A stretch of 64,000 bases of DNA from Lentibacter sp. (GTDB lineage Bacteria; Pseudomonadota; Alphaproteobacteria; Rhodobacterales; Rhodobacteraceae), in contig JADGEJ010000001.1 in the NCBI GenBank assembly GCA_016744435.1, positions 1-64,000 on the forward strand, read 5' to 3'. The first letter of the stretch is position 1; each line of letters begins with the position of its first letter. A model generated the notes under the pieces. The model was not told the origin of the DNA, ran no database searches, and was given only the letters and a program-made list of their open reading frames with translations. The position numbers and the translations under genes were made by a program. This document shows, piece after piece, positions 7,796-16,007 of the stretch.

Positions 7796-8524
7796 TCAGG
7801 CAAGGCTGGACGCTGCCACTGTTAGCCCAATTTCCTGACCACCGGCATCAAGTGCGATGCGTTGACCTGGCTCTTCTGCCCACGACGAAACGCTGCCTGC
7901 CTTTAGATGCAAATGAAAGTCGGATGTCATTACATTGATGAATCCCATCGCCGGATTTACAACTTCAATTGAGCCCTGCCAAACCTGTTTGATCCCTGCT
8001 GTTTTGGCGGTGATCGTGACTTCGTCGCCAAGCGCGCTAAGCCCGTTTAAAAGCGCCATACCCGGGTCGGACTCCGGGATTTCTGGTGTGTTTTCACGGT
8101 CAACGGCAGGGCTGACGCGCTTTACGGCTGCCTTTCCCGACGGTTTTTTCTTGAATTCGGATAGTGCTGCATCCATTGGTTCCGTGCCTTCCATCCCGAC
8201 CACAGCCAGCACCACTTCACCGGCCTCATCAAGGAACTGCAGGTGCGGATAGACCTTATCGCGCATCACCGAGCTTCGATCGATTTGCACGTTTACGGCG
8301 GCGCTCGGATCAACCAAGCTGTCATGGCAGGCCCCTGCAAGGCGCAAGCCGCCCGCGACTGTCGTGATGGCTTCGACCGGGCCGATCCGCTCGTGCGTAA
8401 CACCCCGATCATTCTTGGCAATCACCATGACCCGGCCCATTTCTGGTAGGGTTTCTAAGACGCTGACGATATTTGCTCCGGTGAGCTCTTCCAATGCAAT
8501 GATCTCTTGTTTTGGCTCGGTCAT
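7796..8524 (-). CDS. ChuX/HutX-like heme utilisation protein
   Basis: A 242-residue cytoplasmic protein. The ATG at 8522-8524 follows AAAGGAC; the much longer in-frame extension has no ribosome binding site. The N-terminal half (ALEELTGANIVSVLETLPEMG, later HLQFLDEAGEVVLAVVGMEG) resembles the beta-sheet domain of the HemS/ChuX/HutX heme carriers, which bind and traffic heme inside the cell. A charged linker (about 130-155) precedes a second beta-rich domain ending in DFHLHLKAGSVSSWAEE, which may be a repeat of the fold. It is upstream of the ABM monooxygenase on the same strand and divergent from the SIP/receptor operon, fitting a heme regulon. The family call is moderate because only patterns, not clear catalytic residues, are visible. 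Confidence 0.7.
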   Translation of the reverse strand: MTEPKQEIIALEELTGANIVSVLETLPEMGRVMVIAKNDRGVTHERIGPVEAITTVAGGLRLAGACHDSLVDPSAAVNVQIDRSSVMRDKVYPHLQFLDEAGEVVLAVVGMEGTEPMDAALSEFKKKPSGKAAVKRVSPAVDRENTPEIPESDPGMALLNGLSALGDEVTITAKTAGIKQVWQGSIEVVNPAMGFINVMTSDFHLHLKAGSVSSWAEEPGQRIALDAGGQEIGLTVAASSLA

Positions 8525-8865
8525 ACTGACGGTCCTTTCAGACTGGTATGGCCGCGAACCTTCCTTTTCCAGGCGGTATCGCGGGCAATCTGGTGTAAGT
8601 TTTTTATGATGTGAGCTGGCTGAAGGCTGGCATTGCGGAAGCTTCAAGGGAGCTCACTAGGAACAGTTCTCACACCCAACAAAAAATATCAAGCATGAGT
8701 GGGACTTCAACAATGTTGCGGTTGACGACTTCAATTTGGCTTTGCTAATTATTTCTGATTAATTTAGTCAGGAAAAGGGGGCAAGCGGTTTTAGAGGCCC
8801 AAAGGCTATCATGCCCCTTGAAACGTTACATGAAAATCGGGACCGAGCCCCGCCACGGAGATCGC
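8525..8865. promoter_or_regulatory. divergent promoter region of the heme genes
   Basis: This 341-nt gap separates the divergently transcribed HutX-like gene and the siderophore-interacting protein gene. A candidate plus-strand promoter is TTGACG (8722-8727) with an 18-nt spacer and TAATTA (8746-8751). The region is distinctly A+T-rich between 8700 and 8790. No clear iron-regulator palindrome was recognised here and no convincing small ORF is present. Confidence 0.4.
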
Positions 8866-9672
8866 ATGACAACTATGACTAAACCAAAGACCAAGCCCGC
8901 GCCGCGTGTTTTGACAGTAAAAACCACACGCCGTGTCACTACCAACATGATCCGCGTCACGCTTGTTGGAGCTGAGATCAAGAGCATTTCTTCAGGATGT
9001 GAAGGGGCAAATTGCAAACTGTTTCTGCCCGTGAAAAATCAGGCAAAAGCAGAGTTTAAGCAGCAGCTCATTGAGGGGCCGCGGCCAACAGTGCGTACGT
9101 ATACTGTTCGTCACATTCGGCCGGATATCGGCGAAATGGATATTGATTTTGTCGATCACGGAGATAATGGCCCAGCCTCCTCTTGGGCAAGAAATGCTCA
9201 AGAAGGTTGGTTTTGTGGATTTGCCGGGCCAGGGCCGGTAAAGCTCAAGTCATTTGAGGCAGACTGGTATCTTGTGGCCGCAGATTTATCTGCATTACCT
9301 GTCGTTGCCGCTACTTTGGAAGCCATGCCACGCGACGCGATCGGGCATGCCTTTTTTGAAGTTCTCGACGCCTCTGACCGTCAAGAGATCAACGCGCCGG
9401 AGGGCATCATTCAACATTGGTTGGTCCACCCCGACCCACACAAGGCTTCCTCTCAGTTACCCGATGCGATCCAACAAATGCCGTGGCCAGAGGGCAAGAT
9501 ACAAACCTGTATTGCCGGCGAAAGCAGCGTCATCAAAACGCTTAGGCAATTCCTTCATGTCGATAAAGGAATCGATCGCTCACAGACCTATTTGTCAGGA
9601 TACTGGAAGCTTGGATTGATAGAAGACGAACACCAAAAAATGAAGCGAGATGAAGCCGTTAGAGCTGCTTAG
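8866..9672 (+). CDS. siderophore-interacting protein (ViuB-like flavin ferric reductase)
   Basis: A 268-residue protein of the SIP/ViuB family, cytoplasmic FAD enzymes that reduce ferric siderophores or related iron complexes. The flavin-binding motif is RTYTVRHI (family R-x-Y-T/S); it is followed by DIDFVDHGDNGPASSWA, typical of the FAD domain, and AGPGP. The C-terminal family signature SGYWKLG is complete. ATG 8866 was chosen because GGAG precedes it; upstream in-frame ATGs lack a site. It starts the plus-strand operon leading to the TonB-dependent receptor, though 165 nt with a second promoter separate them. Its presence in a heme locus suggests use of both heme and chelated iron. Confidence 0.88.
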   Translation: MTTMTKPKTKPAPRVLTVKTTRRVTTNMIRVTLVGAEIKSISSGCEGANCKLFLPVKNQAKAEFKQQLIEGPRPTVRTYTVRHIRPDIGEMDIDFVDHGDNGPASSWARNAQEGWFCGFAGPGPVKLKSFEADWYLVAADLSALPVVAATLEAMPRDAIGHAFFEVLDASDRQEINAPEGIIQHWLVHPDPHKASSQLPDAIQQMPWPEGKIQTCIAGESSVIKTLRQFLHVDKGIDRSQTYLSGYWKLGLIEDEHQKMKRDEAVRAA

Positions 9673-9711
9673 CTTAGGTTTTACAGCGTAAAGTTTCCTT
9701 TTAAGCCTAAC

Positions 9712-9765
9712 TTGACAAAAACACTAAGATTTATATATAGCTTCTCAAGCTAGTGGGGATTCCCC
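9712..9765 (+). promoter_or_regulatory. promoter with overlapping operators for the heme receptor
   Basis: TTGACA (9712-9717), a 16-nt spacer and TATATA (9734-9739) form a near-consensus sigma-70-type promoter. Directly downstream are two perfect inverted repeats: TAGCTT-CTC-AAGCTA (9738-9752) and GGGGA-T-TCCCC (9755-9765). They would cover the expected transcription start, the classic position for a repressor. An iron or heme regulator is the obvious guess, but neither repeat matches a motif I can name with certainty. Confidence 0.6.
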
Positions 9766-9836
9766 GATAAACGCCAGCCTACTGCCAGCGAGTTTTAAAA
9801 CCTGAGGTGCATCAGTGCCTCGCTGGAGTAAGAAAA

Positions 9837-12092
9837 ATGAGAAATATAAGTCGCACTGCGGTGCTAATGTGTTCGGCTGCAATGTTGGTTGCAATGCCAT
9901 TTGCTGCGATTGCACAGAACGCCGATGAGGCCGAGAGTGATCTCGATGCCATCGTTTTAAGCACCGACAGGCAAGGCGGACAGATCCTCGACCAGACGGG
10001 CAATGTTACTGTCGTCAGTGACGAAGAGCTCAAGGCTCATAACGTTACCGACATGAAGGAGCTAACGCGCTACACGCCGGGCATTACCACCAGTCACCAA
10101 ACCACAGGGACAGACCCGTATAATACGTTTGGTGGGTTTAATATTCGCGGTGTCGGCGGCAACCGTGTGCAAATGCAGGTTGATGGCTCACGTGTTCCCG
10201 AACGTATCACTGACGGCACCCGCGACTACATTGATTTCAGCTTTACCAAGCAGGTCGAAATTGTTCGCGGGCCAGCATCAGTACTCTGGGGGGCTGACGC
10301 ACTTGGCGGGGTCGTAGCGCTTGAAACGCTTGACCCCGAAGATGTCCTGAAAGGACGCGACAGCGGCGGTTCAGTTTCGTTTTCTCATGACACTGTCAAC
10401 AGTGGCTCAGATGTCGATTTTCTGATTGCACAAAAGCTGTCTCCGACCGTTGACGTTATGGTTGGTTTTTCGCGTTCGGTTGGAAACGAGATGAAACTAT
10501 CAAATGCCAGAGATGATGGCGGGACTTGGGGCTGCCCACGCCCTGTTACCTTCGGGGCAAGTACCTGCGGTGAACTCAACCCGTCAGACACAACGTCAAG
10601 CAGGGCGTTGGCCAAACTGGTGTGGACACCGACGGACACCCATAGGTTGGAATTCTCCGTAGATATGCTCGACCGTGAAACCACGGTCGACAACCGTTAT
10701 AACCGCGGCCCTGCTTTGAACTCCTTCACTGGCTTGCCGACGGGTAGTATGAACCTTAGCGACGACCGCCAGCTGAATATAAAGCGGCAACGTTACGCGA
10801 TAGAGCATGACTGGACAGGCGGTGGGATCATTGACAGCGTGAAAACAACGCTGGCTTTCTCGCCAAACTCATATGACAGCAAATCTTGGAAGGCCTACTC
10901 CAATCGCGCGGGAGATTTCTTCAACAGTTATCGCGAACGTGGGTACTCGGAGGAATTCCTTGAGTTGGATATTCAGGCAACATCCAGCTTCACGCTAGGC
11001 TCAACCGAGCATAATGTTGTTTTCGGCTTTGATGGCGATAGAACAAATGCAAAGCGCAGTCCGTTTGATCGGGTTACGAATGTCACCACCGGCACCGAAA
11101 CTGAAACCGACAATGGCGGCTTCAAGTTTGCCAATAGCACAACAACCCGTGCGGATGTCTACATTCAGGACACGATCACATTTGGTGGTGGGCGTTTGGA
11201 GCTGACACCAGGTCTGCGGTATGCGACCTACAATATCGACCCGAAGACTTACCCTGGATACGCGCTTACGACTGGCGCTTTGCCGGAGGCTCGCAAAGGC
11301 AAGAAACTGGTGAAAAGCTTGGGGGCAACCTACCGCTTTGACAGCACCTATTCGATCTGGGGGAAATACAGTGAAGGCTTTAAGATGCCAACCGCCCAGC
11401 AGCTGTACAGCTCGTCATCGGGCTTTTTCAGCGCCATCCCAGCACCTAACCTGCTACCAGAAGAGGTCGTAAACCTCGAAGTCGGCCTACGCGGTGAATA
11501 TGAACGAGGGTTCTTCTCTGTGAACGCTTTCCATGCGGATTACAGCAACTTTATCCAAGGTTTCTACTTTCCGGATCCGGCCGTTTACGAATACACCAAC
11601 CGCAACATCAGAGACGTGAAGGTTTGGGGTCTAGAAGCTTCGGGTGAATATGAAATAAACGATGTTCTTACGACGAACTTTACTGTCGCCTACCAAAAGG
11701 GCCGTCAACGCGCGACGCCTACCAGCGCGCAGACTCCGTTTAATGTTTCGCCATTCTCCGGAACAATCGGCCTTGCTTACTACATCCCGCAGGCAGACCT
11801 GAAACTTGAGGCGCTCGGAACATTCTCTGCCGCATTCAAAGAGAACTCCAGCTCTACCGGCTTTAAGCCTCACGGCTACGCAGTGCTTGATTTGTATGCG
11901 ACCTGGAAGCCCACCAACGCTGGTAAGTTCGTATTCGGAATTCAAAACGTGTTCGACCGCCGATATTTCAATGCGGGAGCAGCTAACTACCAAGAAACAC
12001 CAGCCTACTCGGCAGTTGCTCTGACCAATCCGCTTGAGTTGCAAACGGGCACTGGGCGCACGTTCCAGTTCGCTTATGAAATGGAGTTTTGA
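9837..12092 (+). CDS. TonB-dependent heme/hemoglobin outer-membrane receptor
   Basis: A 751-residue outer-membrane receptor. The ATG at 9837 follows GGAGTAAG and gives a signal peptide (MRNISRTAVL... ending AIAQ, about residues 1-27). The plug domain contains GGFNIRGVGGNRVQMQVDG and ERITDGTRDYIDF, and the barrel ends in FQFAYEMEF with a C-terminal Phe as expected. The segment PAPNLLPEEVVNLEVG (about residue 545) corresponds to the NPNL box of heme receptors such as ShuA/HmuR. It transports heme or a heme complex across the outer membrane using TonB energy. It is followed after 5 nt by an SbmA-like ABC transporter. Length and domain order are normal. Confidence 0.92.
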   Translation: MRNISRTAVLMCSAAMLVAMPFAAIAQNADEAESDLDAIVLSTDRQGGQILDQTGNVTVVSDEELKAHNVTDMKELTRYTPGITTSHQTTGTDPYNTFGGFNIRGVGGNRVQMQVDGSRVPERITDGTRDYIDFSFTKQVEIVRGPASVLWGADALGGVVALETLDPEDVLKGRDSGGSVSFSHDTVNSGSDVDFLIAQKLSPTVDVMVGFSRSVGNEMKLSNARDDGGTWGCPRPVTFGASTCGELNPSDTTSSRALAKLVWTPTDTHRLEFSVDMLDRETTVDNRYNRGPALNSFTGLPTGSMNLSDDRQLNIKRQRYAIEHDWTGGGIIDSVKTTLAFSPNSYDSKSWKAYSNRAGDFFNSYRERGYSEEFLELDIQATSSFTLGSTEHNVVFGFDGDRTNAKRSPFDRVTNVTTGTETETDNGGFKFANSTTTRADVYIQDTITFGGGRLELTPGLRYATYNIDPKTYPGYALTTGALPEARKGKKLVKSLGATYRFDSTYSIWGKYSEGFKMPTAQQLYSSSSGFFSAIPAPNLLPEEVVNLEVGLRGEYERGFFSVNAFHADYSNFIQGFYFPDPAVYEYTNRNIRDVKVWGLEASGEYEINDVLTTNFTVAYQKGRQRATPTSAQTPFNVSPFSGTIGLAYYIPQADLKLEALGTFSAAFKENSSSTGFKPHGYAVLDLYATWKPTNAGKFVFGIQNVFDRRYFNAGAANYQETPAYSAVALTNPLELQTGTGRTFQFAYEMEF

Positions 12093-12097
12093 CCCCA

Positions 12098-13825
12098 ATG
12101 CTCGCAATTCTCAAACAGATGTTTGGCCTCACGCGCCGTGCCATAGTTGGGCCCGGCGCGTGGAAGGGCATTTGCCTCTACCTTGTCGTTCTGGGGCTAC
12201 AGTTTGTGGGGGTCTGGATCTCGGTGAGATTCATCGGTTGGTATAAAGATTTCTATAACGCGATTGAAAACATGCAGGCCGATGCTGCCTTGGTTCAGAT
12301 CGGTGTTTTTGCAGGATTGACAGCGTTTTCAGTGGCAACATATCTGGCGCGTGACTGGCTGCGTAAACAATTACTTATGCACTGGCGCGGAAGGCTAACT
12401 GACAGGGCATTGCAGGCTTGGATGAACAAGGGGGCCTATTGGCATTTGCGCCCTGGCCTGTCGCCTGATGCGGTCGATAACCCCGACCAACGCGTTGCCG
12501 ATGATTGTCGCAAATTCATCGACCACCTATTGCGAGAAACCCTTGATCTGATCTCAAACAGTGTCGCCATCGTTTCTTATTGTGTAATTCTTTGGTCGCT
12601 TTCGAGCTTTGCTCTCGAGTTCACATTTATGGGCCGTGATATTTACATTCCGCACTACATGTTCTGGTTGGCATTTCTCTATGTGGGCCTATCGAGCATC
12701 GCCACGCATCTGCTTGGCAAACCGATCAAGTCCTTGGTGTTCTCGCAAGAGCGGCGCGAAGCTGACTTCAGGCACTCTCTGATCCAGCTCAGAGAAACCG
12801 CAACCGAAGTGGCGCAATCAAAGGGCGAAGCGGCAGAGAGGCGCAGATTTGACAGCAAATTTGACGCTATCCGAGCAAACTGGCAGCAGTTGATCCGCCG
12901 CGAATTTATCCTCGGTCTCTTCATGCGCCCTTACTACCAAACAATCATGCGCGTTCCGATGTTCTTCGCCTTGCCAGCGTATTTCGCCGGTGCTGTGACA
13001 CTTGGCGGCTTAATGCAGATTGTGTCGGCCTTTGCGCGTGTTTCCCAAACGCTCAGTTGGTTTATCTTTTCTTACCGCAGCCTAGCAGCATTCGTGGCTG
13101 TGACAGAACGGCTCGACGGGCTCTTTAAGGCCACAGATGATCCGACCCCAATGCCTGATGCCCCTCGTGACGTCGCGCGATCCGCGTCGACTGATGGTGA
13201 TATATCCTGGAGCAACCTTCAGCTTTGCACACCGGACGGCCGCAAGCTTGACAGCGTGCCTGATACGACGATCAAGCAGGGCGAAAGCCTTTGGATATCA
13301 GGCGTATCCGGCCAAGGCAAAACCACGCTTCTCTCAGCGGTTTCCGGCCTCTGGCCATACGGCAGCGGCAAGATAGAAACACCAGCGTCAGCGAAGCAGT
13401 TGTTCTTGCCTCAGACTCCTCGGGTCTTTGCCGAAGGTATGGCCGCGGCAGCCTGCTACCCTGGCGATCCAAGTGATGTCGCCCCTGACGAGTTACGCAG
13501 AGTTCTTACGCTGCTTGGGCTGGGCCATCGCCTATCTGGCCTTGAGTTGGTGGGAACAGAAGGAACCGAAGGGCTATCCATCGGAGAGCGGCAACGCCTC
13601 GCGCTTGCGCGTATCCTTATCTTGCGCCCCGATTGGGTGTTGCTGGATGAGGCGACAAGCGCTCTTGACGCTACATCTGCAGCTGAGGTGTTGGCTGTGA
13701 TCCGCTCAGAACTCCCTGATGCGGGCATCATTTGTGTGGCTCATAGCGCGCCCTCGGCCTTGCACCCTTACCGCACAATCCATATCGGAACGCCCGAAGC
13801 GGATAGCGAAAAGATGACAGCATGA
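12098..13825 (+). CDS. SbmA/YddA-type ABC transporter (fused permease-ATPase)
   Basis: A 575-residue protein with an N-terminal SbmA/BacA-like membrane domain (about six helices; WYKDFYNAIE and YWHLRPG are typical for the YddA/Rv1819c group) and a C-terminal nucleotide-binding domain. The ATPase shows Walker A GVSGQGKTT, signature LSIGERQRLALAR and Walker B WVLLDEATSALD. Relatives move vitamin B12, peptides or bleomycin-like compounds across the inner membrane. ATG 12098 was chosen because GGAG (12083-12086) fits it; an upstream TTG would sit too close. It follows the heme receptor by 5 nt and overlaps a ChaN-like gene by 4 nt. No HmuTUV-type heme permease is present, so heme import by this protein is a plausible inference. 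Confidence 0.88.
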   Translation: MLAILKQMFGLTRRAIVGPGAWKGICLYLVVLGLQFVGVWISVRFIGWYKDFYNAIENMQADAALVQIGVFAGLTAFSVATYLARDWLRKQLLMHWRGRLTDRALQAWMNKGAYWHLRPGLSPDAVDNPDQRVADDCRKFIDHLLRETLDLISNSVAIVSYCVILWSLSSFALEFTFMGRDIYIPHYMFWLAFLYVGLSSIATHLLGKPIKSLVFSQERREADFRHSLIQLRETATEVAQSKGEAAERRRFDSKFDAIRANWQQLIRREFILGLFMRPYYQTIMRVPMFFALPAYFAGAVTLGGLMQIVSAFARVSQTLSWFIFSYRSLAAFVAVTERLDGLFKATDDPTPMPDAPRDVARSASTDGDISWSNLQLCTPDGRKLDSVPDTTIKQGESLWISGVSGQGKTTLLSAVSGLWPYGSGKIETPASAKQLFLPQTPRVFAEGMAAAACYPGDPSDVAPDELRRVLTLLGLGHRLSGLELVGTEGTEGLSIGERQRLALARILILRPDWVLLDEATSALDATSAAEVLAVIRSELPDAGIICVAHSAPSALHPYRTIHIGTPEADSEKMTA

Positions 13826-14637
13826 GCAACAATAACACCAATATAACAGGTTGGGTGTCGCCCAAAACCGGTGAACCTATCGCGGCAACTGAAGTCATTG
13901 CCGACGCGGCAAAAGCACCCGCAGTTCTGCTGGGCGAACAACATGACCGCGCTGATAACCACCTCTGGCAACTTGCGGTTTCAGAGCAAATATTCGCGCT
14001 GCGCCGTGACATTGTTATGGGGTTCGAGATGTTTCCCGCACGGCTTGATCCTGTTTTGGAGGAATGGTCGCAAGGAAAACTAAGTGAGGATGAGTTTTTA
14101 GAAAAAGCCGAATGGAAAACTGTTTGGGGTTTTGATCCCGAACTTTACATGCCGCTTTTTCGCTTTTGCAAGGAAAACCAAATCTTGATGATTGGTTTGA
14201 ACTGTCGGCGCGCTCTTGTCAGTGAGGTCGGTGCCGACACATGGGAAGGTGTCCCCATGGAGAACCGCGAAGGGCTGACACCAGCATGCCCTGCATCACC
14301 TGCTTATCGCGAATATCTATTCCAGATAACAGGTGGCGTGCGCGAAACCCGTAAAGCGCAATCAGCCGACGATCCCAACTTTGATCGCTTCGTGAGAGCG
14401 CAGCAAACTTGGGACCGCGCTTTTGCCTGCCGCATCGCTGATGTTGCCTTACAACCGAACCCACCGCTTGTGATCGGTATCATAGGGCGTGGACATCTTG
14501 AGTATCATCATGGCGCGCCCTTCCAACTGGAAGATCTTGGCGTGAAGGATACGCATGTTCTTTTGCCGACCGACCATGGGCAAACAGTGCAACGTGATGT
14601 CGCTGATGCGGTTTTTTACCTACCAGTTAGCGCCTGA
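13822..14637 (+). CDS. ChaN-family (DUF399) heme-binding-like protein
   Basis: A 271-residue protein of the ChaN/DUF399 family. The family core is visible: VLLGEQHDRADNH near residue 32, MGFEMFPARLDPVL around residue 67 and, near the C-terminus, VIGIIGRGHLEYHHGAP. ChaN of Campylobacter is an iron-regulated lipoprotein that binds paired hemes. Here the N-terminus (MSNNNTNITGWVSPKTG) has no signal peptide or lipobox, so the protein is probably cytoplasmic. The ATG overlaps the transporter stop (ATGA), implying translational coupling. A terminator about 70 nt downstream closes the operon. A role in storing or handing over incoming heme is inferred. Confidence 0.82.
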   Translation: MSNNNTNITGWVSPKTGEPIAATEVIADAAKAPAVLLGEQHDRADNHLWQLAVSEQIFALRRDIVMGFEMFPARLDPVLEEWSQGKLSEDEFLEKAEWKTVWGFDPELYMPLFRFCKENQILMIGLNCRRALVSEVGADTWEGVPMENREGLTPACPASPAYREYLFQITGGVRETRKAQSADDPNFDRFVRAQQTWDRAFACRIADVALQPNPPLVIGIIGRGHLEYHHGAPFQLEDLGVKDTHVLLPTDHGQTVQRDVADAVFYLPVSA

Positions 14638-14706
14638 AGCCAGTCAGAACGCTCGAAAACACCAGTTTTAAATTTAAAAGCAGATAATTAGTGCCGACGT
14701 AAAACG

Positions 14707-14729
14707 GAAGCTGGACAGAGCTTCTTTTT
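14707..14729 (+). terminator. intrinsic terminator of the heme operon
   Basis: GAAGCT (14707-14712), a 6-nt loop and AGCTTC (14719-14724) followed by five T residues form a rho-independent terminator 70 nt after the ChaN-like gene. It separates the heme operon from the following three-gene operon. Confidence 0.7.
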
Positions 14730-14825
14730 CTGAGTAAAATAGTCAGATAAAGAAATGCTGCCATCAAGCCTTGATTTTCAAATTTGCCAGATTGGTTATC
14801 CCGCAGACAAAGCAGAGGCACGAAC

Positions 14826-15326
14826 ATGACCAATCTGAACGCTTTCACACGTTGCAACAGAATGCTGCAGTCCAAGGAAATATACCGTAAAGACTTCAAT
14901 CTTGATGCGACTGAAGCCGATCTCCTGACTATCGCGAGATTTTACTTCCAGTCATTTGCTGTCCCTGAGTCGCAGGCATGGATGCGTGCGCTTAGCCACG
15001 CCGAATCAGAATTCGGGGCCATTCCGGGCCCGGCCGTCAGCATGGGTGTGTTGAAGGCTATAATGGCGATAAGACATGCGCGCCACTCGGTCTATTGTTT
15101 CAATTCGCCTACCTGCACTGATTGTGCAGCAATCATAACCGAACATGAACGCCGCTTCATGACGGCATTGCAGGCGATGCGAGCGCAAAAAACTGGCGAG
15201 GCGCGCACCGAACTGATGATGCTATGTGAAGGGAACGATACGGCCCCTGCCATTGAAGCCCTTCGTCAACTGATCGCAAAATTGCCCCGACTTTCAAACA
15301 CAATTGGCAGTAGTGCACATGGCTGA
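14826..15326 (+). CDS. uncharacterised 166-residue protein with Cys cluster (paralogue A)
   Basis: I do not recognise this family. The ATG at 14826 follows GAGG with a good spacing. The protein is mostly helical, with no signal peptide or membrane helix. Notable are the block FAVPESQAWMRAL (about 48-60), a Cys cluster YCFNSPTCTDCAAIITEHERR (three cysteines, C-x6-C-x2-C, about 94-114, a possible metal site) and AMRAQKTGEAR. The same PES and AMRAxKTxxAR blocks occur at matching spacing in the protein two genes downstream, which lacks the cysteines, so the two are paralogues. The stop overlaps the start of the next small gene. It follows the heme operon's terminator, so a link to iron is only suggested by location. 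Confidence 0.75.
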   Translation: MTNLNAFTRCNRMLQSKEIYRKDFNLDATEADLLTIARFYFQSFAVPESQAWMRALSHAESEFGAIPGPAVSMGVLKAIMAIRHARHSVYCFNSPTCTDCAAIITEHERRFMTALQAMRAQKTGEARTELMMLCEGNDTAPAIEALRQLIAKLPRLSNTIGSSAHG

Positions 15327-15522
15327 CCGTTTCCACTCCCTGCTATATGAGCACGCCTTTAAGAAGGCTTTCGGCGTTCAAGAAATCCCGTCAAAAGGCG
15401 ATGGCAAGCCGGAATTGAACTCTTCGACTAACTCATTTGAGTCCGATATCCACGCTGACGACCTTGAAGATGTGTTGGACGTGTTTTCCCAAGGCAACGA
15501 CACGAAAGACAAAACCAAATGA
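15319..15522 (+). CDS. small uncharacterised protein (67 aa)
   Basis: The ATG at 15319 lies inside the end of the previous gene (8-nt overlap) and the stop overlaps the next start (ATGA), so the frame is protected by coupling on both sides and is very likely real. The product begins MADRFHSLLYEHAFKKAFG, a helical segment, and then becomes acidic and unstructured (HADDLEDVLDVFSQGND). No family is recognised. It may bind one or both paralogous neighbours. Confidence 0.65.
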   Translation: MADRFHSLLYEHAFKKAFGVQEIPSKGDGKPELNSSTNSFESDIHADDLEDVLDVFSQGNDTKDKTK

Positions 15523-16007
15523 CAGTTTTGAAAGCCGACGCGCTGCCAAAGGCGGATCAACTGGATGCTGTAAGCAGCGCTCTCTTACCTGTCGTCCGCC
15601 ATTTCCTCGATGCGTTTTTGCGCCCCGAGTCTTTTGGCTGGAGCAAAGCGCTACCAGTCGCAGTTGGCGTTTGGGGCGAAGGCCGAGGCTTGTCTATCGC
15701 AAACGGAGTTCAGGTTTTTCTGGCTGCCCTACTAAAAAATCGTCCCGTACCTGTGATATATATTGACCCATTGGATATCGGCAAGCGGCACAAGTTGACT
15801 TCTGATGAAGTCGACATCCTCGCGCTCGTGGCTGCTATGAGGGCCGATAAAACAGCCCAAGCACGTGACATTATTACGCGGCTGACAGGCGGAGAGATTC
15901 CAGAGCGACTAGTCCGAACAGGCCTGAAACTCGCAATGCAACTTGACCCAACAGGGCAGCCATATGCAAGAACAAGAGCGCCCCGCTTAGAGGTTGTACG
16001 GAACTAA
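15519..16007 (+). CDS. uncharacterised 162-residue protein (paralogue B)
   Basis: The start ATG overlaps the stop of the 67-residue gene. The protein aligns by eye with the product of 14826-15326: FLRPESFGWSKAL matches FAVPESQAWMRAL, and AMRADKTAQAR matches AMRAQKTGEAR, with similar lengths between and around the blocks. The three cysteines of paralogue A are not conserved (the region reads YIDPLDIGKRHKLTSDEVD). This looks like an ancient duplication in which one copy kept a possible metal site and the other lost it. An IS relic begins at the 3' end (overlap 16004-16007), so the extreme C-terminus may have been altered by insertion. Confidence 0.7.
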   Translation: MTVLKADALPKADQLDAVSSALLPVVRHFLDAFLRPESFGWSKALPVAVGVWGEGRGLSIANGVQVFLAALLKNRPVPVIYIDPLDIGKRHKLTSDEVDILALVAAMRADKTAQARDIITRLTGGEIPERLVRTGLKLAMQLDPTGQPYARTRAPRLEVVRN

